The translations under genes were made by a program, and so were the position numbers. The notes below the pieces were generated by a model, which saw nothing but the letters and a program-made list of their open reading frames with translations, was not told where the DNA came from and did not search any database. A stretch of DNA of 64,000 nucleotides from Sinorhizobium terangae (GTDB lineage Bacteria > Pseudomonadota > Alphaproteobacteria > Rhizobiales > Rhizobiaceae), in NCBI RefSeq assembly GCF_029714365.1, contig NZ_CP121659.1, positions 1 to 64,000 of the forward strand, given 5' to 3'. Below are positions 8,773 through 17,053 of the stretch, piece by piece. Every line of letters starts with the position of its first letter. Positions within the stretch are counted from its first letter, which is position 1.

Positions 8773-9852
8773 ATGGTACTGCGCAATTCCGGAGCGAGAG
8801 AGATCGCGGCGGCGCTGGATGAGCGTTCCGGTGAAATCTTTCGCCGCATTGTGGAGACCTACCTGGAGAGCGGTGAGCCGCTCGGGTCGCGCAATCTGTC
8901 GCGGCTGCTGCCAATGTCGCTTTCACCGGCTTCCGTGCGCAATGTGATGAGCGACCTCGAGCATCTTGGCCTCATCTACTCGCCCCATGTCAGCGCCGGC
9001 CGCCTCCCGACCCAGACGGGTCTGCGCTTCTTCGTCGACGCTTTCATGCAGGTCGGAAACCTTTCGGCGGAGGAGCGCGCTTCGATCGAACGGCAGGTTC
9101 GCCGGGGCGATCGGGACCAGCCGGTGGAAAGTCTGCTCGCCGAGGCGAGCCAGATGCTTTCGGGCATGTCGCGCGGTGCGGGTCTCGTGATCACGACCAA
9201 GAGCGATCCGGTGCTGAAGCACGTCGAGTTCATCCGGCTGGCGCCGACCAAGGCGTTGGCGGTCCTCGTGGGCGAACACGATCAGGTCGAAAACCGCATC
9301 ATCGAGCTGCCGGCGGGCGTCACGAGCGCGCAACTGACCGAGGCCGCCAATTTCCTGAATGCCCATCTTGGCGGGCAAACCATCGCCGAGGTGCGTGCGC
9401 AATTGCAAAAGCTGAAAGCCACCGTCCGCGGCGAGCTCGATATCCTGTCGCAGGACCTCGTCGAACGGGGCTTGGCGATCTGGTCCGGCAGCGAAGGCGA
9501 CGAAAAGCCGACGCGCCTTATCGTCCGTGGCCGCGCCAACCTGCTCGAGGGACTGGAAGGGGCCGAGGACATCGACCGCCTTCGCATGCTTTTCGACGAC
9601 CTCGAAAAGAAGGACAGCCTGATCGAGCTTCTCGACCTCGCCGAGAGCGGCCCCGGCGTGCGCATCTTCATCGGATCGGAAAACAAGCTATTTTCGCTCT
9701 CCGGCTCGTCGCTGATCGTCGCGCCTTATCGTGACAGCGACGACCACATTGTCGGCGCGGTCGGCGTCATTGGCCCGACCCGGCTCAATTATTCGCGGAT
9801 CGTCCCTATGGTCGATTACACGGCGCAGTTGATGTCGCGCCTGTCGCGTTGA
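8773..9852 (+). CDS. hrcA: Heat-inducible transcription repressor HrcA
   Basis: HrcA represses groESL-type operons by binding CIRCE elements and is inactivated by heat via GroEL. The 359-residue form begins [20 protein letters not shown]. The winged-helix domain covers about residues 15-85 ([20 protein letters not shown] is the recognition region), followed by a GAF-like domain. The start is uncertain: ATG 8752 would add seven residues but has almost no SD spacing, while ATG 8773 has GGAG four bases before it and fits the promoter better. It is followed by grpE, the usual rhizobial pairing. Confidence 0.93.
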   Translation: MVLRNSGAREIAAALDERSGEIFRRIVETYLESGEPLGSRNLSRLLPMSLSPASVRNVMSDLEHLGLIYSPHVSAGRLPTQTGLRFFVDAFMQVGNLSAEERASIERQVRRGDRDQPVESLLAEASQMLSGMSRGAGLVITTKSDPVLKHVEFIRLAPTKALAVLVGEHDQVENRIIELPAGVTSAQLTEAANFLNAHLGGQTIAEVRAQLQKLKATVRGELDILSQDLVERGLAIWSGSEGDEKPTRLIVRGRANLLEGLEGAEDIDRLRMLFDDLEKKDSLIELLDLAESGPGVRIFIGSENKLFSLSGSSLIVAPYRDSDDHIVGAVGVIGPTRLNYSRIVPMVDYTAQLMSRLSR

Positions 9853-9883
9853 AGCGGCAATTCCGGCTTAGCGGCATTCCACC

Positions 9884-9912
9884 CTTGATTTTTCGACCCC
9901 AAACCTCGATAT
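9884..9912 (+). promoter_or_regulatory. Candidate RpoH (heat-shock) promoter of grpE
   Basis: CTTGAT (9884-9889), 17 bases, CGATAT (9907-9912), 94 bases before the grpE ATG. Compared with the rhizobial RpoH pattern CTTGAA-N17-CCATAT this is five of six in each box with exact spacing. It fits a heat-shock chaperone gene. Confidence 0.6.
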
Positions 9913-10006
9913 CGGCTTCAAATCCAGACAAGACCAAGGTCGAGCAAAGCGGCTTGCGCTTGCTTGGCGATGTCGAAGACAGAAAAGAGACATTCCGGAG
10001 AACGTC

Positions 10007-10630
10007 ATGACCGACGACACGAACAAACACGGACCTGAGGCGACTGCGGCAGAAGAACCTGTGAACACCGCCACGCCGGAGGCGGAGGTGCAGGAAGTCG
10101 AGCCTGCTGCGGCCACGCCGGATCCGCTGGAGCTCGCCAAGGCGGAGAATGCGGAGCTGCGCGACAAATACCTGCGCCTGGCCGCCGAGATGGACAATCT
10201 GCGCCGTCGCACCGAGCGTGACGTCAAGGATGCCAAGTCCTACTCGGTTGCCGGCTTCGCGCGCGACATGCTGGCCGTGTCCGACAACCTGCGTCGCGCC
10301 CTCGAGGCGATCCCGCCCGAAGCGAAGGAAGCGGGTGAAGCGGGGCTCAATGCCCTGATCGAAGGCGTGGAAATGACCGAGCGCTCGATGCTCGCAGCGC
10401 TGGAGCGTCATGGTGTGAAGAAGCTCGATCCTACCGGTCAGAAGTTCGATCCGAACTTCCATCAGGCGATGTTCGAAGTGCCGAACGCCGAGGTTCCAAA
10501 CAACACGGTCGTCCAGGTCATCCAGGCGGGCTATGTCATCGGCGAGCGCGTGCTGCGCCCGGCGATGGTCGGCGTTTCCAAGGGCGGCCCCAAGGCCGCC
10601 GCGACCGAAAACGGCACGCCGTCGGCCTGA
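10007..10630 (+). CDS. grpE: Nucleotide exchange factor GrpE
   Basis: GrpE releases ADP from DnaK and so recycles the Hsp70 chaperone. The 207-residue protein has an acidic, disordered N-terminus (about 1-40), a coiled-coil segment starting at [19 protein letters not shown], and the C-terminal beta domain ending in [20 protein letters not shown], the GrpE signature. It has its own RpoH-like promoter 94 bases upstream, so it need not depend on hrcA read-through. A hairpin follows the stop. Confidence 0.96.
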   Translation: MTDDTNKHGPEATAAEEPVNTATPEAEVQEVEPAAATPDPLELAKAENAELRDKYLRLAAEMDNLRRRTERDVKDAKSYSVAGFARDMLAVSDNLRRALEAIPPEAKEAGEAGLNALIEGVEMTERSMLAALERHGVKKLDPTGQKFDPNFHQAMFEVPNAEVPNNTVVQVIQAGYVIGERVLRPAMVGVSKGGPKAAATENGTPSA

Positions 10631-10656
10631 GCCTGCCGGTAAGTTGAGGAAATTTG

Positions 10657-10688
10657 AAACGCCGCGCCTCCTTTGGAGGTGCGCGTTT
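10657..10688. terminator. Bidirectional hairpin between grpE and the lactone oxidase gene
   Basis: AAACGC/GCGTTT outer arms and GCGCCTCC/GGAGGTGC inner arms (one bulged C, one G-U pair) around a TTT loop, between two convergent genes. Flanking T/A-rich bases on both sides make it a plausible terminator for both. Confidence 0.6.
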
Positions 10689-10706
10689 GTCGTTTCACCG
10701 ATCCGC

Positions 10707-11942
10707 TCAGGCAAACAGCTGCCGGAGATGATCGTTGAGGAAGCGGCCTTCGGGATCGACCCGGGCGCGGAGCGCGCGGAAATCGCCGGCGCGCGGATAG
10801 AGCGCCGTCACGTCCTCGGCTCCAAGGAAGTGCAGCTTGCCCCAATGCGGCCGCGAGCCGTATTGGCGCAGGATCGTGTCGACGTCCTTCAGGTATTCCC
10901 AGTAGTCGGTGCCGGGCTCGCCCGAGACCGACAGCGTGATGGAATCCTGCTCATAGAACGGGCTGATCCAACCGGAATCGCCGGCCGTGAAACGGTACTC
11001 GATCGGATAGATGCAGGTCGGATGCTTTTCGAGCATCAGCTTGCGCACCGCCCGGACGGCATCCTTGCCGTGCGCGACGGGGACCGCATATTCGAGTTCG
11101 TGGAAGTTGGGTACGTATTCGATCGGGTAGATTTCGGAGGAATAGGCGATCTTTTCGAATGCCTGCTCCATCGGCGGCCGGTCGGTGATGTCGATCACCT
11201 TCATCTCGCAGACGTCGGACGTCTCGCCGGTGGTCGAAACCGCAGCCGTGTCCGGCAGGCAGTAGCAATGCCGGCTTTCGGGCACCGGGCACCAGAAGAA
11301 GCCGAAATGGCGGTGCTTGGCGGCAAGCTCGTCGTGCTGTTCCATGCACTCGTCGAAGTCGCAGCGCCAGAGCTTCTCATGCAGATTGTAGGCGTCCATC
11401 GTCTGAAGGGTAATTTCAGAGATCACTCCGAGCATGCCTACGGAAACACGTGCGGCTTCCAGGAGGTCCGGCGTCGTCTCGTCGACGACGAGAATGCTGC
11501 CGTCGGGCTGGACGAGGCGCATGCCGACGATCTGCGAGGCCATGTTTCCGAGCTTGGCGCCGGTGCCGTGCGTGCCTGTCGTCAGCGCACCGGCAAGGGC
11601 CTGGCTGTCGATATCGCCCTGGTTGATGAGTGAAAGCCCGCTCGATTTCAGGACCTTGCCGAGCTGATTGATCGTCGTCCCCGCCTTGACGGAGACCCGC
11701 TTGCGCGCCTGGTCGATGTTGACCACGCCCTGCATGCCGGAAAGCGTAAGCAGCAGCCCGCTTGTTGCGACGACCGGGGTGAACGAGTGGCCCGATCCGG
11801 CGCAGCGGACATTGAGTCCGAGCGCGGTTGCCTCCCGGACCATTTCGGCAAGCGCCGCTTCGCTCTCCGGTGCGCCCTTGTGGCGCACGATGCATGATTG
11901 GTTTCCGACCCAGTTGCGCCAGTGGCCGCCCGAATCCAGCAT
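10707..11942 (-). CDS. FAD-linked sugar-lactone oxidase (D-arabinono-1,4-lactone oxidase family)
   Basis: A 411-residue flavoprotein of the L-gulonolactone/D-arabinonolactone oxidase family. The N-terminal PCMH FAD-binding domain includes RCAGSGHSFTPVV, where the histidine is the usual covalent flavin attachment residue. The C-terminal ALO domain has the signature SRPHWGKLHF. Physiological substrate unknown. The ATG at 11942 is chosen because GGGGAGACAGGA directly precedes it; the frame is open 14 codons further. It lies 16 bases after the SDR gene, so the two oxidoreductases form an operon. Confidence 0.85.
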   Translation of the reverse strand: MLDSGGHWRNWVGNQSCIVRHKGAPESEAALAEMVREATALGLNVRCAGSGHSFTPVVATSGLLLTLSGMQGVVNIDQARKRVSVKAGTTINQLGKVLKSSGLSLINQGDIDSQALAGALTTGTHGTGAKLGNMASQIVGMRLVQPDGSILVVDETTPDLLEAARVSVGMLGVISEITLQTMDAYNLHEKLWRCDFDECMEQHDELAAKHRHFGFFWCPVPESRHCYCLPDTAAVSTTGETSDVCEMKVIDITDRPPMEQAFEKIAYSSEIYPIEYVPNFHELEYAVPVAHGKDAVRAVRKLMLEKHPTCIYPIEYRFTAGDSGWISPFYEQDSITLSVSGEPGTDYWEYLKDVDTILRQYGSRPHWGKLHFLGAEDVTALYPRAGDFRALRARVDPEGRFLNDHLRQLFA

Positions 11943-11958
11943 TCCTGTCTCCCCTCTT

Positions 11959-12726
11959 TCAGACTGCCGTGAAGCAATTGTCAACGAACAGATGCGTACC
12001 GTTGACGAAGCTCGCCTCGTCGCTTGCCAGGAACAGGGCGGCGTTCGCGACCTCCATCGGGTCGCACATCCGCCCCTGCTGGGCGGCGATCGCCGCCTCG
12101 GACACGTCGACGCCGTATTTGCTGAGGCCTACGATCTCACGCTTGCCGTGGTCGGTGGCGATGAAGCCGGGGCAGACGGCGTTGCAGCGGATACCCCGGT
12201 CGCGGAATTCGACGGCGATTGCACGGGCGAACATGTGGCAGGCGCCCTTGGTGGTGTCATAAAGCACCTCCATCGGCGTTGCGGCGACGGCGGAGATCGA
12301 CGAGGTGCAGATGATGCTGCCGCCACCCGCCTTGAGCATGCCCGGGAGAACCGCTTTGGTCATCAGGAACATGCTCTTCACGTTCACGGCCATCAGCCGG
12401 TCCCACTCCGCTTCTTCCGTTTCGAGGAAAGGGCCGACCGCAAGTATGCCGGCATGGTTGAAGAGCACGGTGATCGGACCGAACGCGCTCTCGACGGCAT
12501 TGACCGCGGCAGTGACCTCGGCGGACACGGAAACGTCGGCAGCGGCGAAGACGGCTTCGCCGCCCTCGGCCCGGATCGCTGCCGCCACCTCTTCGCCCTT
12601 GCTCTTCGGCAGGTCGACGATGCCGACCTTGGCGCCCTCGCGAGCAAAGAGCTGCGACGCCGCCAGCCCGCATCCGCCGGCGCCCCCGCTGATCAGCGCA
12701 ATTTTTCCCAAAAGCCTGCCTGCCAT
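11959..12726 (-). CDS. SDR family NAD(P)-dependent oxidoreductase
   Basis: A 255-residue classical short-chain dehydrogenase. The Rossmann motif is SGGAGGCGLAASQLF near residue 12, with VDLP after beta-2 suggesting NAD(H) preference. The active site is Ser in CTSSISAV and Tyr/Lys in YDTTKGA (YxxxK). The end, GTHLFVDNCFTAV, resembles the common 'DGG' ending without its glycines. The ATG at 12726 follows GGAAAGGGGA. First gene of an operon with the lactone oxidase and divergent from a LuxR-type regulator, so sugar or polyol oxidation is a reasonable guess. Confidence 0.87.
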   Translation of the reverse strand: MAGRLLGKIALISGGAGGCGLAASQLFAREGAKVGIVDLPKSKGEEVAAAIRAEGGEAVFAAADVSVSAEVTAAVNAVESAFGPITVLFNHAGILAVGPFLETEEAEWDRLMAVNVKSMFLMTKAVLPGMLKAGGGSIICTSSISAVAATPMEVLYDTTKGACHMFARAIAVEFRDRGIRCNAVCPGFIATDHGKREIVGLSKYGVDVSEAAIAAQQGRMCDPMEVANAALFLASDEASFVNGTHLFVDNCFTAV

Positions 12727-12821
12727 CACGCTTCCCCTTTCCGCCCGCTTGAGCTTGGCGCTGTAGGCAGGCCGTCATCGCATGTTTCGGCAATTATTGT
12801 TGACGAAGCGGGGGCTGTCGA

Positions 12822-12837
12822 TATCCCATGGGGGATA
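12822..12837. promoter_or_regulatory. Inverted repeat upstream of the LuxR-type regulator
   Basis: TATCCC-ATGG-GGGATA: 6-bp perfect arms with a 4-base spacer, 24 bases before the regulator ATG, in the divergent SDR/LuxR intergenic region. A TTGACG sequence lies at 12800-12805. It is a candidate operator for autoregulation or control of the divergent operon. Confidence 0.35.
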
Positions 12838-12861
12838 CGGAGACGGGGGGACGCTCAAGCG

Positions 12862-13671
12862 ATGCTGGCACGGGAATCGGCAGACATCTCCACGATGATC
12901 AGGTTTATCGGCACGCCGGATTTCGGCGTCGCGCTCGATGCCATGCTGCGCGCGATCGCGCCCTTCGACCTGTCGGTCGTCTTTGCCTTTCCCTATGATG
13001 CACGCCCGATCCTGCTCCACGACGGCTACACGCATGGCGTCTCGCCGCAAGCATTGAAGGCCTATCTTGGTGGCGCCTATCTGCTCGATCCGTTCTACGT
13101 TGCCTGCAACAATGGCCAGCCGGCAGGTCTGTGGCGGATGCGGGAGCTTGCGCCCGACCGGTTCTTCCAGTCGAACTTTTCGTCGTCGAGCGAGGTGCAT
13201 CCCTGCGTGTCGATGGAGTCCGGATCATTGATCGAGGAGGTGGGCTTCGTCGTTCCGCTCGGCGAGGCGACGCAGGCGACCTATTCCCTGATGCGCTGCC
13301 GCGATGGTGCGCCCTTCAGTGACCAGGAACTGGAGCGGCTGAGGCTCTACGAGCCGATCGTGCGTGAGGCGATCCGGTCGAACTGGCGTCAAAGCGGCAT
13401 GGCGGTAGCGGGCGCGGCGGGAAACGCGTCCGATGCCATGGAGCGAGCCTTCGACAGTCTGTGTGCGGACCGGCTTACCAGGCAACAGCGCACGATCGTC
13501 CGGCTGATCCTGCGCGGCCACAGCAATCTATCAATTGGAAAGACGATGAATATCGCCGAAGGCGCGGTTCGGATCCACCGCAAGAACATCTATCGTCGCC
13601 TCGGCATTTCCGGCCAGGGCGCATTGTTTCGGATTTTCATCGATCATTTGAACCGCCGTCAGCTTTATTGA
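12862..13671 (+). CDS. LuxR-family transcriptional regulator
   Basis: A 269-residue protein with a C-terminal LuxR/FixJ-type helix-turn-helix (about 205-260: LTRQQRTIVRLILRGHSNLS through AEGAVRIHRKNIYRRLGI). The N-terminal 190 residues show no clear receiver or autoinducer-binding signature; they could be a divergent sensory domain. The coding frame runs open far upstream, antisense to the SDR gene; ATG 12862 is the first sensible start after the divergent promoter region. There is no luxI homolog in the window. Position suggests it controls the SDR-lactone oxidase operon. Confidence 0.82.
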   Translation: MLARESADISTMIRFIGTPDFGVALDAMLRAIAPFDLSVVFAFPYDARPILLHDGYTHGVSPQALKAYLGGAYLLDPFYVACNNGQPAGLWRMRELAPDRFFQSNFSSSSEVHPCVSMESGSLIEEVGFVVPLGEATQATYSLMRCRDGAPFSDQELERLRLYEPIVREAIRSNWRQSGMAVAGAAGNASDAMERAFDSLCADRLTRQQRTIVRLILRGHSNLSIGKTMNIAEGAVRIHRKNIYRRLGISGQGALFRIFIDHLNRRQLY

Positions 13672-13677
13672 CGGCGG
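13653..13677. terminator. Hairpin at the luxR-type/ptsN convergence
   Basis: Perfect 9-bp arms CCGCCGTCA and TGACGGCGG around a 7-base loop. It overlaps the regulator stop codon and ends five bases before the ptsN stop. There is no clear T tract on either side, so termination is a guess from position. Confidence 0.4.
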
Positions 13678-13681
13678 CCGT

Positions 13682-14146
13682 TCATGCGGCGTGCGAAGTC
13701 GTGTCGTCGTTGAGCAGCGTGTAGATCGCGCTGGCGGAGTCGCTCGCCCTGATCTTCGCGACCATGTCGTGATCGCGAAGCACGCGAGCAATGCGCGAGA
13801 GCGCCTTCAGATGATCGGCACCGGCGCCTTCGGGCGCGAGCAGCAGGAATACGAGATCGACCGGCTGGTCGTCCAACGCCTCAAAGTCGACGGGCGTGTC
13901 GAGCCGCGCGAAGATGCCGACAATCGAGGGAAGGTTGTTGAGCTTTCCGTGCGGGATGGCGATGCCGTTGCCGACCCCGGTGGAGCCGAGCCGTTCCCGC
14001 TGCAGAATGACGTCGAAGATTTCACGCTCCGGAAGTCCGGTGAGTTTGGATGCTTTTGCCGCCAATTCCTGAAGGAGTTGTTTTTTCGAGTTGGCCCTCA
14101 TGGCCGGGATAATTGCATTTTGATGCAGCAAACCTGCCAATGCCAT
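13682..14146 (-). CDS. ptsN: Nitrogen PTS IIA protein PtsN (EIIA-Ntr)
   Basis: EIIA-Ntr is the phosphoryl-accepting end of the nitrogen PTS (PtsP-NPr-PtsN) and regulates potassium uptake, carbon storage and stringent response proteins. In the 154-residue protein the phosphorylated histidine is H66 in GNGIAIPHGKL. It is the last gene of the lpt-rpoN-hpf-ptsN block on the minus strand, 175 bases after hpf, the order seen across proteobacteria. Confidence 0.95.
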   Translation of the reverse strand: MALAGLLHQNAIIPAMRANSKKQLLQELAAKASKLTGLPEREIFDVILQRERLGSTGVGNGIAIPHGKLNNLPSIVGIFARLDTPVDFEALDDQPVDLVFLLLAPEGAGADHLKALSRIARVLRDHDMVAKIRASDSASAIYTLLNDDTTSHAA

Positions 14147-14321
14147 TCTTTTGTCCTCGTTCGCCGGTTAGAGCCCGACAACATCATCACAAATGTGTCT
14201 TGCTGGCTCTAACCATCTTTATATTGGCGGTTACCATGCACAGAAAAGTCGGGCTTTTTCCGGCTGTCCGCGTATATGAGCGGCGGGGAATGCGGGCTTC
14301 CCCGACATTCCCCTGTCCCAC

Positions 14322-14894
14322 TCATGCCTTGATATTGGCGGCGTCAATCCAGCCAATATTTCCGTCGTTACGCCGATACACGATGTTCAGATCTTCCTTG
14401 CCGGGGCTGCGGAACATCAGCACCGGTTCGTCCGTCATATCGAGTGCCATGACGGCGCTCGCGACGGACATTGTCCTCAACTGTTTCGTGCTTTCGGCAA
14501 CGATGGTTGGTGCATAATCCTCCGGGACTTCTTCGTCCTCGTAGGGCACCGAGTCCATCACCGTGTAGGCCACTTCGGCGGCATTCTGCCCGTTGCCGTT
14601 GTGGTGATCCTTGAGCTTACGCTTATAGCGCCGGAGCCGCTTCTCGATCCGGTCCGAGGCCGCATCAAAGGCCGCCTGCGGCTCATTCGCCTGGCCATTC
14701 GCCTGCAATACCACGCCCGTGTCGAGATGAAGTTTGCAGTCGGCGCTGAAACGCGATCCAGACTTTTCCACAGTGACCTGGCTTGAATATCCTCCATCGA
14801 AATATTTGGTAACCGCTTGGTCGATCTGCTCCCCGATTCGGGCGCGGAACGAATCGCCGATTTCCATATGTTTGCCGGATACACGCACACTCAT
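14322..14894 (-). CDS. hpf: Ribosome hibernation promoting factor, long form (HPF/RaiA family)
   Basis: Binds the decoding centre of idle 30S subunits and dimerises ribosomes into 100S particles in stationary phase. The 190-residue length is the long HPF form: an N-terminal S30AE domain (about 1-110, MSVRVSGKHMEIGDSFRARI) and a C-terminal dimerisation domain (about 130-190, APTIVAESTKQLRTMSVASA). The ATG at 14894 follows GAGAGGA; 38 upstream in-frame codons are not homologous. It lies downstream of rpoN but is separated from it by 447 bases rich in repeats, so it probably has its own promoter. Confidence 0.93.
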   Translation of the reverse strand: MSVRVSGKHMEIGDSFRARIGEQIDQAVTKYFDGGYSSQVTVEKSGSRFSADCKLHLDTGVVLQANGQANEPQAAFDAASDRIEKRLRRYKRKLKDHHNGNGQNAAEVAYTVMDSVPYEDEEVPEDYAPTIVAESTKQLRTMSVASAVMALDMTDEPVLMFRSPGKEDLNIVYRRNDGNIGWIDAANIKA

Positions 14895-15133
14895 GGAGTT
14901 TCCTCTCTCGTTCGTGATTTGCGCGTCCAGTCTATTCCAAGCGCCTTCGTCATCCAAGCTTTTCACGCAAGGGCGGCGCGTCTGCACCGCGGTTCGGCCG
15001 CTCGGCAACCGCCGAAGTGGAGTAGGTCCTCGGCGATTGCGGCGCGCTCTTATCGCTTGTGTCGCAAGGAGTCAATTGCGGGTCGCAAAAAATCCGCATT
15101 CGCGGTCAAATGCACGGCGCTCGAGATCACGAT

Positions 15134-15235
15134 GATTTTAGGTCGGATCGACCTAAAATCGTGAATGTGATCGATTCTAATAAGTTGAGACGCGGGATGC
15201 GGGCGGAAAACCGCACACACATTTCCTCATCCCGC
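15134..15235. repeat. RIME-like intergenic mosaic element, two hairpins
   Basis: About 102 bp with two palindromic parts: arms GATTTTAGGTC (15134-15144) and GACCTAAAATC (15150-15160), then arms GCGGGATG (15192-15199) and CATCCCGC (15228-15235). The two-palindrome architecture and length match Rhizobium-specific intergenic mosaic elements; I recall near-identical sequences scattered in Sinorhizobium genomes. Confidence 0.7.
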
Positions 15236-15240
15236 TCTAC

Positions 15241-15280
15241 CAGCGCCGTGCGTCCTTTAGGACGCACAAAGGACGCTGTA
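15241..15280 (-). repeat. Copy of the dispersed ~44-nt imperfect palindrome (reverse orientation)
   Basis: Central stem GTGCGTCC/GGACGCAC around TTTA, with outer CAGCG and CGCTG. Relative to the copy at 57092-57135 the stem has paired substitutions, for example GCGTCC/GGACGC in place of GCGTCT/AGACGC. Four other copies lie in this window. Confidence 0.75.
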
Positions 15281-15294
15281 ACTCTTTGATCCCA

Positions 15295-15340
15295 CGCATC
15301 GTGCTTTCCGAAAATCGGGTCCGATTTTCGGGCCGATGCG
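15295..15340. repeat. Nested inverted repeat immediately after rpoN
   Basis: Inner arms CCGAAAATCGG (15308-15318) and CCGATTTTCGG (15321-15331) separated by GT. Outer arms CGCATCG (15295-15301) and CGATGCG (15334-15340). It starts one base after the rpoN stop, so it may act as its transcript end, but the same sequence type is a common rhizobial intergenic repeat. Confidence 0.75.
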
Positions 15341-15341
15341 C

Positions 15342-16901
15342 CTAGAAGCCAGCCGCCTTGGCAAGCGCGCGCTTTTCACGTCGACGCTGGACCGAGGAGG
15401 GGATATTCATCGCCTCGCGATATTTGGCCACAGTGCGCCGGGCTATGTCGACGCCGGCCCGCTTGAGCAGATCGACGATGTCGTCGTCGGAAAGCACCGC
15501 TTCTGCGCTCTCCTGCTGGATCATGGTACGGATGCGGTGACGAACGGATTCCGCCGAGTGGGCGTCCCCGTTCTCGGCCGAGCCGATCGAGACGGTGAAG
15601 AAGTATTTCAGTTCGAAAAGCCCGCGCGGTGTCAGCATGTACTTGTTCGAGGTGACGCGGCTTACCGTCGATTCATGCATCTTGATCGCGTCGGCCACCA
15701 TCCTGAGATTGAGCGGGCGAAGGTGGTCGACGCCGTTGACGAGAAAGGCGTCCTGCTGGCGTACGATCTCGCTCGCCACCTTCATGATCGTGCGGGCTCG
15801 CTGGTCGAGGCTGCGCGTCAGCCAGTTGGCATTTTGCAGGCAATCACTGAGAAAGGCCTGATCGGCACTGTTCTTCTGGGTCCCGCGCGAGATCGCGGCA
15901 AAATAGTCGTGGTTGACGAGAACCCGGGGCAGGGCGTCGGGATTGAGCTCCACCAGCCAACCTCCATCGGGTCCGGAACGCACGATGATGTCCGGCACGA
16001 TCGCCTCGGTGACGCTCGTCTCGAAGCTGGTGCCGGGCTTCGGATCGAGCTTGCGGATCTCGGCAAGCATATCGACGAGATCTTCTTCGTCGACACCGCA
16101 GATCTTCTTGAGGCTTGCGAAGTCGCGGCGCGCCAGGAGCTCGAGATTGTCGATCAACGCCTCCATTGCCGGATCGAGACGATCGCGTGCCCGCAACTGA
16201 ATGGCAAGGCATTCGCTGAGCGTGCGTGCGAAGACGCCCGGCGGGTCGAATTGCTGCAGGCTGAGAAGAACGCGCATCACATCGTCGCTGGTCGTGCCGA
16301 GGCTCGCCGCCGTTTCGGCGAGGTCGGCGTTAAGGTAACCCGCCGCGTCGAGCTGGTCGATGAGGTGCTGCGCGATAAGCCGGTCGCCGGGGGCGGCCAG
16401 TGCGAGGGGCAGTTGTTCCAGGAGGACGTCCCTCAAGGTTTTTCGGCTGGCGACGAAATCGTCGAGGTCGTATTCCTCGCTGCCCTCACCTTCGCCGCTA
16501 CCTGGCATCGACTTCCATTGGCCGAGCAGTTCCGGTGCATCGGCGCGTTGCGGTGGCGTGTCGTCCGGGAAGACATTGGCGAAATCGGCGTCGAGCTGTT
16601 CGCTGAGCCTCTCGCCCGGGCTCGATGTCGCACTGTCGTAAAGGTCGCCCTGGCCGGCAACCTCATCCGGCTCCGTCTCGCCGGAAACGGGTGAGGGATC
16701 CTCGCCCGCGGAGCGATCCTGGGCCGTGATCATCTCGTCGCCCGCCTGAAATTCGAGCAGCGGGTTTTTTTCGACTTCCTGCGCGATGAACTGATTGAGC
16801 TCCAGGTGGGTCATCTGAAGCAGTTGGATCGACTGCATCAGTTGCGGCGTCATGACCAGCGACTGAGACTGGCGTAGATATAGGCTGGCAGACAAAGCCA
16901 T
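15342..16901 (-). CDS. rpoN: RNA polymerase sigma-54 factor RpoN
   Basis: Sigma-54 directs transcription of nitrogen assimilation, nitrogen fixation and dicarboxylate transport genes together with enhancer-binding activators. The 519-residue protein has the glutamine-rich region I (residues 1-50: LRQSQSLVMTPQLMQSIQLL), the acidic region II, a core-binding domain and the RpoN box ARRTVAKYRE at about 487-496, the DNA-reading motif for the -24 element. It is placed after lptB and before hpf and ptsN, as in other proteobacteria. Confidence 0.97.
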   Translation of the reverse strand: MALSASLYLRQSQSLVMTPQLMQSIQLLQMTHLELNQFIAQEVEKNPLLEFQAGDEMITAQDRSAGEDPSPVSGETEPDEVAGQGDLYDSATSSPGERLSEQLDADFANVFPDDTPPQRADAPELLGQWKSMPGSGEGEGSEEYDLDDFVASRKTLRDVLLEQLPLALAAPGDRLIAQHLIDQLDAAGYLNADLAETAASLGTTSDDVMRVLLSLQQFDPPGVFARTLSECLAIQLRARDRLDPAMEALIDNLELLARRDFASLKKICGVDEEDLVDMLAEIRKLDPKPGTSFETSVTEAIVPDIIVRSGPDGGWLVELNPDALPRVLVNHDYFAAISRGTQKNSADQAFLSDCLQNANWLTRSLDQRARTIMKVASEIVRQQDAFLVNGVDHLRPLNLRMVADAIKMHESTVSRVTSNKYMLTPRGLFELKYFFTVSIGSAENGDAHSAESVRHRIRTMIQQESAEAVLSDDDIVDLLKRAGVDIARRTVAKYREAMNIPSSVQRRREKRALAKAAGF

Positions 16902-17017
16902 GCTGACGCGTAACCCCCGTCACGATCTCCGATGGCCGTGTCGCCAGGTTCTCTCGACAGGCCTTTTTATTAGTTGGCCCAAAAATTGCTTATTAAGGTG
17001 TTTTGGTCAAGCACGGC

Positions 17018-17046
17018 TGCGGGCGGAAGTGGCGGATTCGCCCGCA
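17018..17046. terminator. Hairpin between lptB and rpoN
   Basis: Arms TGCGGGCG (17018-17025) and CGCCCGCA (17039-17046), eight bases downstream of the lptB stop. No long T tract follows on the minus strand. It could limit read-through from the lpt genes into rpoN. Confidence 0.45.
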
Positions 17047-17053
17047 ATGTCGT

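Larger units (their letters stand above)
14895..15341. other. 447-base gene-free stretch between rpoN and hpf, half of it repeats
   Basis: The first 239 bases (14895-15133) hold the upstream region of hpf; no convincing promoter or ORF was recognised. The remainder (15134-15341) is a mosaic of three separate inverted-repeat modules listed individually. No gene is supported here. Confidence 0.7.

Noticed and set aside
8622..10006. CIRCE element upstream of hrcA or grpE
   Set aside because: No TTAGCACTC-N9-GAGTGCTAA-like sequence is present in either upstream region.
11668..12861. Upstream extension of the LuxR-type frame
   Set aside because: It would run through the SDR gene and the divergent promoter region; the translated extension has no homology features.
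16982..17010. TTGACC-based promoter for rpoN on the minus strand
   Set aside because: The -35 is good but the -10 at 17-base spacing (AATTTT) is poor, so it was not listed.
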